Below are positions 7,989 to 15,679 of a stretch of DNA of 64,000 nucleotides, in pieces (positions within the stretch are counted from its first letter, which is position 1; the number at the start of each line of letters is the position of its first letter). The stretch spans positions 434,001 to 498,000 of the forward strand of contig NZ_FOGI01000007.1 in NCBI RefSeq assembly GCF_900111175.1. Direction: 5' to 3'. This DNA is from Actinokineospora terrae (GTDB lineage Bacteria; Actinomycetota; Actinomycetes; Mycobacteriales; Pseudonocardiaceae). The position numbers and the translations under genes are program-made. A model generated the notes under the pieces. It saw only the letters and a list, made by a program, of their open reading frames with translations, searched no databases and was not told where the DNA came from.

Positions 7989-9461
7989 ATGCGGCGATCC
8001 ACACTCGGTGCCCGGCTGACCTCTGCGGTGGCGACGGTGGCCACCCTGTCGGCGGCGTTACTCGTCGTCGGCGCCTCACCGGCCGCCGCCGACTACCAGA
8101 AGGGCCTCGGTGTCGGGGTGGCCCCCCAGCCGTACCGGGGCGCGCCACCCTCCTCGACGGAGGACTGGCTCGGGTCCTACGTCGTCGGCGGCAAGCAGGT
8201 CTGGTGCGTCAAGTTCGCCTTCAAGGAGCCCGACACCAACGAGGTCTACCAGCCGGGTGACGTGCTCAAGACCAAGTACGGCGACGCCCTGTCCCCGGCG
8301 CAGGCCGCGGACATCTCCTACCTGCTGCTGCGCTACGCCGACACCAAGGACGGCAACGAGGCAGCCGCCCTGGCGCACCTGCTGCACCAGTGGACCGCGG
8401 CGCCGCGCAGCCCAGCCGACCTGGACGCGGCGGCCAACGGGTTCCGCACCATCGCCTACGACATCGCCTTCCACGACCGCGAGCTCCAGCAGAAGTTCCC
8501 GGCCGTGCCGCCCGTGGTCGCCAGGCTCAGGGCCGACGCCACCGCCAACCACGGCCCGTGGACCCCGCTGCTGACCAAGCCCACCAAGCCGCAGGTCATC
8601 GGCACCGCCGACACCTGGACCGTCGAGGTGCGCGGTGCCGGTGGCAGCGGCGTCGGCAAGGTCCCGGTCAAGGTCGTGCTGACCGACGCCACCTCCGGCG
8701 GCAAGACCGAGCTGACCGCGACCACCAAGGACAACGGCGGCCCCATCGCGCTGGAGGTCGTGCCGACCGGGCCGAAGCCATCGGTGTCGATCTCCCTGCT
8801 CGCCCCCGCCGACCAGCCGGTCGTGCAGCACACCGTCAAGGACGGCACCCAGAGCGTCGTGTCCACCGGCGGCGAGAAGGAGCTCAAGGCGGCCGCCGAC
8901 ACCACCGCCGTCACCGCTCCCGGCGCCGTCGCGGTGGCCAAGCTCGACGAGAAGACCGGGCAGGGCATCGCCTCGGTGTCGTTGAAGGTCACCGGCGCCG
9001 ACAAGACCACCCCGGCCGTCGCCCAGGACGGCAAACCCCTCGTCGGCGCGGACGGCAAGCCGCTGGTCGTGGTGACCGGTGCGGACGGCAAGGCCGCGGT
9101 TCCGAACCTGCGCACCCCGCAGGAGGTCTGCGTCACCGAGGTCGCCGCGCCGCCGGGCTACGAGCAGTCCTTCGACCCGGCCAAGCCGCCGTCAGCGTGC
9201 GGCAAGCTCGAACCGGGCAAGACGCTGGAACTGCGGCTGGTCAACAAGCCCAACGTGCCGACCGTCCCGCAGACCATCCCCGCGGGCGACGGCCCGACCA
9301 ACGCCGCCGCCATCCTCGACGACGGCGGCCCGTCCGTCGGCCTGCTCGTGGCCCTCGGCGCGCTGCTGCTGTTCGCCGGTGGCGCGGGTACCGCCCTGTG
9401 GCGCAAGGGCCGCGGTCCGATCGTGGTCGGGCGCCGCATGCGCAAGGACTGGGGGCACTGA
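7989..9461 (+). CDS. secreted, membrane-anchored surface protein
   Basis: A 490-residue protein with a signal peptide (positively charged start, hydrophobic core, cleavage near ASPAAA-DY). A domain of about 160 residues carries an early cysteine (VWCVKF), reminiscent of Gram-positive thioester adhesin domains, though the hallmark TQxA motif was not found. Beta-rich modules follow, including a SpaA/prealbumin-like stretch near residues 310-420 with a cysteine pair (EEVCVTEV...PPSACGK). The C-terminus has a transmembrane helix (about 450-470) and a basic tail. No canonical LPxTG motif is visible; the region before the helix reads VPQTIPAG. The sortase gene six bases downstream implies sorting or processing. 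A TTA codon lies at 8058-8060. Confidence 0.75.
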   Translation: MRRSTLGARLTSAVATVATLSAALLVVGASPAAADYQKGLGVGVAPQPYRGAPPSSTEDWLGSYVVGGKQVWCVKFAFKEPDTNEVYQPGDVLKTKYGDALSPAQAADISYLLLRYADTKDGNEAAALAHLLHQWTAAPRSPADLDAAANGFRTIAYDIAFHDRELQQKFPAVPPVVARLRADATANHGPWTPLLTKPTKPQVIGTADTWTVEVRGAGGSGVGKVPVKVVLTDATSGGKTELTATTKDNGGPIALEVVPTGPKPSVSISLLAPADQPVVQHTVKDGTQSVVSTGGEKELKAAADTTAVTAPGAVAVAKLDEKTGQGIASVSLKVTGADKTTPAVAQDGKPLVGADGKPLVVVTGADGKAAVPNLRTPQEVCVTEVAAPPGYEQSFDPAKPPSACGKLEPGKTLELRLVNKPNVPTVPQTIPAGDGPTNAAAILDDGGPSVGLLVALGALLLFAGGAGTALWRKGRGPIVVGRRMRKDWGH

Positions 9462-9467
9462 CCGGGC

Positions 9468-10232
9468 ATGGCTCGCCGTAGCTCGACGCTCGCCCCACCC
9501 GCCGTCGCGGGTGGGGCGGGCGTGCTCGTGCTCCTGGTCTGCGGGCTGACCTTCGCCTCGCCGACACCGGTGCAGGGCCTCCCGCTGCCCGCTCAGCCGG
9601 GCCTGCAGCTCACCGCCATCCGCAAGGCCGCCGCCGACAGCGACGCCGCCCTGGCCGGGATGCGGTCGCAGATCAAGCCGAAACCCGCCGAACCGACCAC
9701 GAGCGCGCCCGCCCAACCGCCCCCGCCGACCGCCACCCAGCCACCCACCCAGGCCCAGCCCGCCCCGCCCGCGCCGCCGCGCCAGGCCGCCGGGCAGCGC
9801 CCCGGCACGCTCCGCCTCGCCAAGGGCGGCACCGCGACCCTGGTGCGCAAGGAACTGGGCCCGGACGCCACGCTGCCGGTCCCGAGCGGGGTCAGGGAGG
9901 CCACCTGGTGGGGCGCCGGTCTCGACGCCCCGGCAGGCGCCTCGGTGTTCGCCGGGCACGTCAACTGGAAGGGCGCCACCGGGCCGTTCGCCGAGCTGTG
10001 GAGCTCCCGGGTCGGCGATTCCGTCTCGGTCGTCGACGACAAGGGCACCCAGTGGCGCTACCGGGTGACCCAGGTGGAGACGGTCGGCAAGCACGACCTG
10101 CCCGCCAGGGCCGAGGAGTTCTTCGGGCAGACCGGACCGCACCGGGTCGTCCTGGTCACCTGCGGCGGCCAGTGGGTCGGCGGGGCGGACGGGTACGAGT
10201 CCAACCGGGTGGTCATCGCCGTCCCCGCCTGA
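9468..10232 (+). CDS. class F-like sortase
   Basis: A 254-residue membrane-anchored transpeptidase. An N-terminal signal anchor (residues 13-31) is followed by a Pro/Gln/Ala-rich linker (about 70-110) and a sortase beta-barrel. Catalytic residues are visible as H164 in AGHVNW, C232 in LVTCGG and R247 in ESNRVV. Actinobacterial class F enzymes are typically single genes; here the six-base gap after the surface-protein gene suggests a dedicated substrate-enzyme pair. The substrate's sorting signal is not the classical LPxTG, so the recognised motif is unknown. Confidence 0.85.
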   Translation: MARRSSTLAPPAVAGGAGVLVLLVCGLTFASPTPVQGLPLPAQPGLQLTAIRKAAADSDAALAGMRSQIKPKPAEPTTSAPAQPPPPTATQPPTQAQPAPPAPPRQAAGQRPGTLRLAKGGTATLVRKELGPDATLPVPSGVREATWWGAGLDAPAGASVFAGHVNWKGATGPFAELWSSRVGDSVSVVDDKGTQWRYRVTQVETVGKHDLPARAEEFFGQTGPHRVVLVTCGGQWVGGADGYESNRVVIAVPA

Positions 10233-10346
10233 GGCGCCCGCGGGCCCACGTCCGGGGGACACCCGGTGGCAACGCGCCACCGGCACGCGCGTCCTTTCTC
10301 AAGGGAAGCGGCAATTCGGGGAGCAGTGGCAGGGGGAGGGGCGCGA

Positions 10347-11474
10347 ATGTCGACCAGGAGGCGTTGGGAGTTCGTCGTCGTCGGGACCGCGGTGGTCCTG
10401 GCATTCGTCGTCCTCGTCGTCATCGGCACCGGGCGACCGCAACCGCAGGGGCAGGTGCGCGAACCGGAACCGCACCCGCAAGCCTCCGCCGGACCGCCGA
10501 AGTGGATGCGGAAGCTGAACCCGGGCGAGAAACCGCCGCAGTTCGTGCTGTTCTCGTTCGACGGCGCCGGATCGCACGAGCACTGGCAGAAGTTCTTGCC
10601 ACTTGCCAGAAGCGTGAACGCGCATTTCTCCGGGTTCCTGTCCGGGATCTACATGCTGACCGACGCGCAGAAGGCCGACTACACCGGACCGGGCCACAAA
10701 CCCGGTCGCGCGTCGATCGGATTCGGCGGCTCACCCGAGGACGTGCGCGCGCTGATCGGCGACCTCAACACCGCCGTGGACCAGGGCAACGAGGTCGGCA
10801 CCCACTACAACGGGCACTTCTGCCACGGGTCCGAGCCCAGCGTCGGCCGGTGGGACACCGCGCAGTGGAACTCCGAGCTGGACCAGTTCTTCGCGTTCGT
10901 CGACCGCGGTAGGGCGATGGGCCTCAAGGTCGACCCGAAGACCATCAAGGGCGGCCGGACACCCTGCCTGGAGGGCGACTTCGACGTGCTGCTGCCGGTC
11001 CTGGCGCAGCGCGGGATGACCTACGACACCAGCCAGGTCTCGGATGGACTCGCCTGGCCCACGACACAGCACGGGGTGTGGGAATTTGCCATGCCCTCGG
11101 TTCGGGTGCCGGGGCTGAAGTACAAGAAGACAATCATGATGGACTACAACTTCTGGTACCTGCTCAACAAGGCCAAGGACGAACCCGCGCGGGCCGCGGA
11201 GTTCACCGGGGTGGTGTTCGACACCTACGAACGCGCCTACCAGGCCGCTTTCGACGGGAACAGGGCGCCGGTGGTGGTGGGGAACCACTTCAACACCTGG
11301 TCCGGCGGCGCGTTCACCGCGGCGACGGAGAAGTTCATGGGGTCGGTGTGCGCGAAACCGGAGACGGTGTGCGCCACCTACTCCGAGGTCGTGGAATGGC
11401 TGGGCATGCAGGACCCGGCGGTGCTCGACGCGTTCCGGAAATTGCCGAACGCGCAGATCGCCCAACCGAGCTGA
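10347..11474 (+). CDS. membrane-anchored polysaccharide-deacetylase-like protein
   Basis: A 375-residue protein with one N-terminal transmembrane helix (residues 8-27) and an extracytoplasmic domain resembling the NodB/polysaccharide deacetylase barrel: SFDGAG with D72 as candidate metal/base residue, and H153-x3-H157 in GTHYNGHF. Spacing and flanking residues differ from standard NodB, so substrate and even catalytic activity are uncertain. The ATG at 10347 behind AGGGGGAGG is preferred to upstream in-frame starts. It follows the sortase gene by 114 bp in the same direction, suggesting a common role in envelope modification. Confidence 0.7.
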   Translation: MSTRRRWEFVVVGTAVVLAFVVLVVIGTGRPQPQGQVREPEPHPQASAGPPKWMRKLNPGEKPPQFVLFSFDGAGSHEHWQKFLPLARSVNAHFSGFLSGIYMLTDAQKADYTGPGHKPGRASIGFGGSPEDVRALIGDLNTAVDQGNEVGTHYNGHFCHGSEPSVGRWDTAQWNSELDQFFAFVDRGRAMGLKVDPKTIKGGRTPCLEGDFDVLLPVLAQRGMTYDTSQVSDGLAWPTTQHGVWEFAMPSVRVPGLKYKKTIMMDYNFWYLLNKAKDEPARAAEFTGVVFDTYERAYQAAFDGNRAPVVVGNHFNTWSGGAFTAATEKFMGSVCAKPETVCATYSEVVEWLGMQDPAVLDAFRKLPNAQIAQPS

Positions 11475-11503
11475 TCACATTCGGGTGGTCCTGCTTGCGT
11501 TGG

Positions 11504-11522
11504 ATAATGATAACCGATACCA
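11504..11522. promoter_or_regulatory. Fur-family-like box
   Basis: GATAATGATAACCGATACC matches the classical 19-bp Fur consensus at 15 positions by hand count and lies 42 bases upstream of the CooC-like ATPase gene, in an AT-rich patch of a GC-rich region. Actinobacterial Zur sites also contain an AATGAT core. Metal control is inference. Confidence 0.4.
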
Positions 11523-11564
11523 GTAGTGGGGTCAGATCCACCCGGAGCACACCCGGAGACCCCC

Positions 11565-12524
11565 GTGAAGATCGCCTTCGTCGGCAAGGGCGGCAGCGGC
11601 AAGACCACGCTGGCGTCGTTGTTCCTGCGCCACCTCGCCGCGGAAACGCCCGCGCCACCCCTGCTCGGCATCGACGCCGACATCAACCAGCACCTGGCCG
11701 CCGCGCTCGGCGCCGGGGAGGACCACCAGCAGCCCACCCTCGGTGAGCACATGTCGGTCATCAAGGACCACCTGCGCGGCGACAACCCGCGGGTGCACTC
11801 GGCAGGCGACATGATCAAAACGACCCCGCCTGGCCGCGGCTCGCGGTTGATCGGGATCGACGACGACAACCCGCTCTACACCCGGTTCGTCCGCGTGGTG
11901 GACGGCGTCCGGCTGGCCGCCACCGGGCCGTTCACCGAGTCCGACCTCGGGGTGTCCTGCTACCACTCGAAGGTCGGCGCGGTCGAGCTGCTGCTCAACC
12001 ACATGGTCGACGGCGCGGGAGAATACGCGGTGGTCGACATGACCGCGGGAGCCGATTCGTTCGCCTCCGGGCTGTTCACCCGATTCGATGTCACCTTCCT
12101 GGTGTGCGAGCCCACCCTGCGCAGCGTCGGGGTGTACCGGCAGTACCTCGACTACGCGCGCGACTTCGACGTGCGGGTCGCGGTGGTCGGCAACAAGGTC
12201 ATCGACGGCGACGACGTCGCCTTCCTGCGCCAGCACGTCGGCGCCGACCTGCTCACCTGGATCGGCCGCTCCGACCACGTCCGCGCGGCCGAGCGCGGCG
12301 ACATCCGGCCGGTCGAGCAGCTCGAACCGGCCAACCGCGACGCGCTGCGCTCGATGCGCGCCCTGGTCGACGGGGTCGAGCAGGACTGGCCGAAGTTCCA
12401 CCGGCAGACCGTGGAGTTTCACCTGCGCAACGCCACCGCGTGGGCCAACGGCCGCGCGGGCCGGGACCTGGCCGACCAGGTCGACCCCGGGTTCGTGCCG
12501 GGACCGGTGTCGCTGGCGGGCTAG
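11565..12524 (+). CDS. CooC/MinD-family P-loop ATPase
   Basis: A 319-residue SIMIBI-class ATPase. The deviant Walker A GKGGSGKTT (residues 7-15) begins at the N-terminus, a switch region GIDADINQH follows, and VVDMTAGADSF occupies the Walker B/switch II position. CooC proteins use ATP to insert nickel into carbon monoxide dehydrogenase; MinD/ParA relatives position proteins. No CODH gene is in the window, so the client is unknown. The GTG start is supported by GGAG nine bases upstream. A Fur-like box in the promoter region would fit a metal-trafficking role. Confidence 0.75.
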   Translation: MKIAFVGKGGSGKTTLASLFLRHLAAETPAPPLLGIDADINQHLAAALGAGEDHQQPTLGEHMSVIKDHLRGDNPRVHSAGDMIKTTPPGRGSRLIGIDDDNPLYTRFVRVVDGVRLAATGPFTESDLGVSCYHSKVGAVELLLNHMVDGAGEYAVVDMTAGADSFASGLFTRFDVTFLVCEPTLRSVGVYRQYLDYARDFDVRVAVVGNKVIDGDDVAFLRQHVGADLLTWIGRSDHVRAAERGDIRPVEQLEPANRDALRSMRALVDGVEQDWPKFHRQTVEFHLRNATAWANGRAGRDLADQVDPGFVPGPVSLAG

Positions 12525-12664
12525 CGGAGCGGGTTCAACGGCTCCCGGCAGGCAGGTGCCCGCGTGGCATCCCGGGGCTGTTGTGCCCCCTCTGCGGGGT
12601 GATGTGTCACCCGGTTGAGCGGCCTTCATGTTGCCGCCGGTGGCCTCGCGGGTACGGTCGTCCC

Positions 12665-13537
12665 ATGGGCCCCCAGCAGGATCACCCCGAGTTCGGCGTG
12701 TCGCGGCACGGCTACGACCGGACCCAGGTGAAGCGGTACCTCGGCACCCTCACCGAGCAGCACGCGGCGACCACCGCCGAGCGCGACGAGGCGCGGGCGC
12801 GGGCCGAGGAGTTGGACGGGCAGCTGCAGCTGGCCCGGCGCGAGATCGCCGCCCTCACCGACCGCCTCGACAAGATCGGCAACGCCGCCGCCGCGTCCTC
12901 GGCCCCCAACGCCGCCGAACGCGCCGCCCGCGCCGTCGCCACCGCCGAGGCCCAGGCCAGGGAGATCACCGCCCGCGCCGAGGCCGCCGCCGACACCGCG
13001 TGGTCCGCTGCCGAGGCCGCCTCCACCGCCCTGCGCGACCGCTACCGCGCCCTGATGGCCGACGTGGAGAAGCGCCACACCGAACTGCACCAGGCCCACG
13101 AGCAGCTCATGTCCGACACCCGCGCCAAGGTCGAGGACATGACCACCGCCGCGACGGCCCGCCAACGCACCACAGACGACCAGGCCGAACGCGACCGCCA
13201 GCGCGCCGAACAGCAGTTCCAGCAAGAACTCACCACCCGCCGCGCCGACCTCGACACCGAGATCACCACAACCCGGGCCGCCGCCACCACCGAAGCCACC
13301 CGCCTAGTCCAAGCCGCCACCGACGAGGCCGACAAGCGCATCGCCACGGCCACCAGCCACGTGGAACGCCTCACCGCCCTCCGCGAACAACTAGCGGGCC
13401 GCTTGCGCGGCACTTCGGAACTGCTCACCCAGAGCACCCAGCTCCTAGAGCCGCTGGAAGCAGAGTCCGAAATGGACGAACTCACCGCCAACGCCCCCAC
13501 CGCCAAGAACCTCCCCATCCCCCAGAAAACCAGCTAA
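12665..13537 (+). CDS. DivIVA-like coiled-coil protein
   Basis: A 290-residue protein. The N-terminus (FGVSRHGYDRTQVKRYL) matches the short DivIVA membrane-curvature-sensing start with the F-x-x-x-x-x-GYDxxxV pattern. Nearly all of the remainder (residues about 30-260) is Ala/Glu/Arg/Gln-rich long coiled coil. Related actinobacterial proteins are polar-growth scaffolds or filament-forming relatives; this one is too divergent to be called the essential Wag31 itself. Codon use is normal. A GC-rich hairpin and then a dispersed repeat element follow. Confidence 0.75.
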   Translation: MGPQQDHPEFGVSRHGYDRTQVKRYLGTLTEQHAATTAERDEARARAEELDGQLQLARREIAALTDRLDKIGNAAAASSAPNAAERAARAVATAEAQAREITARAEAAADTAWSAAEAASTALRDRYRALMADVEKRHTELHQAHEQLMSDTRAKVEDMTTAATARQRTTDDQAERDRQRAEQQFQQELTTRRADLDTEITTTRAAATTEATRLVQAATDEADKRIATATSHVERLTALREQLAGRLRGTSELLTQSTQLLEPLEAESEMDELTANAPTAKNLPIPQKTS

Positions 13538-13581
13538 CCCCCCCGCCGCCACCCGCGCCCCCTCAAGATCAACTCCGCTCC

Positions 13582-13611
13582 GGGGCCCACCCTCCCGGGG
13601 CCTGGGGCCCC
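13582..13611 (+). terminator. weak GC-rich hairpin
   Basis: GGGGCCC pairs with GGGCCCC across a 16-base loop that can itself pair partly. It lies 45 bases after the DivIVA-like gene and may terminate it. Confidence 0.4.
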
Positions 13612-13807
13612 ATCTCTGAACTTATCGACCCCGAAGGTTTGTCAATAGCCCTCGACGGCCGGCTGTGGATGGTTGAAGGGGTTGTGGACAGCTCCTCGCG
13701 CTGGACGATCGTCGGCTGGTTCGAGCTGGTGGAAACTTGGCGACGGTGGTCTCCGCCCGGCCTCCACGATCGTTGGCCGAAACGCACCCCTCACAGGCGA
13801 TGCTCCT

Positions 13808-14175
13808 CAACGTGCCCCTCTACGACGTTGGCCCCAACACGCCCCTCTGCAACGTTGGCCAGCCACGCGCTCCTCGGAGTCGCTGGTGCCAGGCTGGCTC
13901 GATGGGGTGGACTTGTTTTGTGTGGGGGGACGGCGCCCGTAGCGTTGTTCACGTGGCAGGGCCTGCTTGTGGGCCCCTGCTTTGTGGTTCTGCCCGGGTG
14001 TCGTAGGGGCCCCGCGCAAAACAAGTTCGCCCCATCGAGCAAAGCTCGTAAATCGCGCCCCGGCCAATGCCGAAGGCGAGGTCTGTCCGTCGACGGCGCA
14101 GCCGAGCACGAGAGCCGGACACCCCTCAGCTCAAGATCAAACCGCTCAAAGCAGCCCCCGATATACAGCTTACCG
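13808..14175 (+). repeat. dispersed intergenic element, copy A
   Basis: A non-coding block repeated at 48795-49135 in the same orientation at a constant offset of 34,960 bases. From 13833 to 14040 I count about a dozen differences in 208 bp. It starts with degenerate units of about 27 bp (CAACGTGCCCCTCTACGACG type at 13808-13833 and 13835-13860, with a fainter one upstream), then a long hairpin (13897-14040), then a conserved tail to the CCCCCGATATACAGC region. It sits between convergent genes (DivIVA-like and polyprenyl synthase). The rest of the 13538-14268 gap shows no gene. Confidence 0.85.
13897..14040 (+). ncRNA. candidate structured RNA, copy A long hairpin
   Basis: The 31-base arms 13897-13927 and 14010-14040 pair along their whole length; the four non-Watson-Crick positions are all G-U if the + strand is transcribed. 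An inner 10-bp stem (13930-13939 with 13995-14004) has two further G-U pairs, and a terminal hairpin forms from GCAGGG (13956-13961) and CCCTGC (13975-13980). Transcription is inferred, most simply by read-through from the DivIVA-like gene. Confidence 0.45.
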
Positions 14176-14268
14176 ACGACCACCGACAAAACGCCCAGAG
14201 CAAGCAGCCCCCTGTGGATAACCCCACCCCCACACCCCACCCACCTGCGGCAGCCCCACCAGCACCCC

Positions 14269-15279
14269 TCACCTATCCCGTCGCACCAAATGCCCCGCCA
14301 ACACCCCCAAACTCTCCGCCGCCGCCCCCACCGGCTCCGCCTCCGCCAACGCCGCCGCGGCCAACGACAAATGCCGATCAGCCTCAGAAAGCGCCCACTC
14401 CCGCCCCCCAGCCGAACTGATCAACCCAGCCACCCGAACCTGCTCCGCCGCAGAGAGCTCACCCTCCACATCCAGATACACAGCAGCCAACTCGGCCCCA
14501 GCAACCGTTCCGGAGTTCAACGCCGCCACCACAGGCAGGGACTTCTTGCGGTGCACCAAATCCGCCCCCGGCTTCCCCATCGTCTCGGGATCGCCCCAGA
14601 TGCCCAGCACGTCGTCGACCAGCTGGAAAGCCATCCCCAAGTGCTCGCCCATGTCACGCAACAGCGTCACCCGGTGAGCGGAGGCGCCGCCGAACAGGGC
14701 GCCCAAAGCGGTGGCGCAGGCCATGACGGCGCCGGTTTTGCCTGCGGACATGGCTTCGCACTCGGCTACGGTGACCGAGCGGCGGTGGGGGAAGTCGGCG
14801 TCGGCGCTTTGGCCGTCCATGAGGCGCCACAGGGCTTCGGTGAGTTGGGGGAGGGCGCGGTCGGCGTGGGGGCCCGCGGCGAGGACGCGCAGGGCCAGGG
14901 CCCACAGGGCGTCGCCCGCCAGCAGGGCGGTGGGGACGCCGAACACCGCCCAGGCCGTGCCCCGGTGCCTGCGGGTGCGGTCGCCGTCCATGATGTCGTC
15001 GTGCAGCAGCGAGAAGTTGTGCACCAGTTCGATCGCCACCGCCGCGGGTACCGCGGCCACCGGGTCGCCGCCGACCGCGCGGGCTGACAACAGGGTCAGC
15101 GCGGAGCGCACCATCTTGCCGCCGTCGCCCCTGACCGGCAAGCCACACACGTCCAGCCAGCCGAAGTGGTAGCACGCTATCCGCCTCATGGCAGGCGGCA
15201 GCGAGTCGACGGCGGCACGCAGCGCAGGCAGCACCGCGGTGCGGCTCTCGGCAAGCAGCTGCTCGATACCGGGACCCAT
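14269..15279 (-). CDS. polyprenyl diphosphate synthase
   Basis: A 336-residue trans-isoprenyl diphosphate synthase, which condenses allylic diphosphates with isopentenyl diphosphate to chain lengths such as C15 or C20. The first aspartate-rich motif is LLHDDIMDGD (DD at 94-95, D98), the second VDDVLGIWGD (DD at 222-223, D230), with KTG and RKKSLPV between and after. The length fits GGPP/FPP synthases found beside bacterial terpene cyclases. It is divergent from the terpene synthase gene 400 bp away and probably supplies its substrate. ATG 15279 was chosen because the family alignment starts there; product chain length cannot be read from sequence alone. Confidence 0.87.
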   Translation of the reverse strand: MGPGIEQLLAESRTAVLPALRAAVDSLPPAMRRIACYHFGWLDVCGLPVRGDGGKMVRSALTLLSARAVGGDPVAAVPAAVAIELVHNFSLLHDDIMDGDRTRRHRGTAWAVFGVPTALLAGDALWALALRVLAAGPHADRALPQLTEALWRLMDGQSADADFPHRRSVTVAECEAMSAGKTGAVMACATALGALFGGASAHRVTLLRDMGEHLGMAFQLVDDVLGIWGDPETMGKPGADLVHRKKSLPVVAALNSGTVAGAELAAVYLDVEGELSAAEQVRVAGLISSAGGREWALSEADRHLSLAAAALAEAEPVGAAAESLGVLAGHLVRRDR

Positions 15280-15679
15280 TCCTCGCGCTTTCTCCGTCGA
15301 CCTCGATGGCGGCCCCTGAATGATCCCGTGCACCTGCACACCCGCCGGTGATCTTTTCGGGTGATCTCGGTGCCACCGCGCCCCCGCATGGCCCAACCCC
15401 GGCCGCGCAGGGTGGTGGGAGCGCTGCCGCACAGGTGAAACCCATTCACACTCGGGTGACGTGGTGCCCGCACATCAGTGGTTAAGGAAGCAACGACCAC
15501 GGACCGCCCGCGCCCGCGGCGTCCGAGTCCGACACGATCACCGGTGTGGCCCAACGCGCTCATGCACACGGTGACGACCGTGCGTCCGCACAGGTGAACC
15601 GCTGCGGCATCCGCATGAGCCGGATGGAGCGAAACAATCCACCGCGTTTACACTTGAACCATTAAATGGAGGAGTTGGT
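15280..15679. other. divergent promoter region of the terpene genes (400 bp)
   Basis: It separates the divergent polyprenyl synthase and terpene synthase genes. The right end is AT-richer (GTTTACACTTGAACCATTAA at 15648-15667), directly followed by the GGAGGAG ribosome-binding site of the terpene synthase. No gene was recognised. Confidence 0.45.

Noticed and set aside
13737..14006. Short ORF within repeat copy A (NVPLYDVG peptide), also seen in copy B at 48772-48966
   Set aside because: Differences between copies are mostly non-synonymous, while the RNA stem is preserved; treated as non-coding.
12628..15087. 819-codon open frame crossing the DivIVA-like gene, the repeat and part of the polyprenyl synthase
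   Set aside because: It spans three unrelated units, has no recognisable protein segment, and is out of frame with the real genes.
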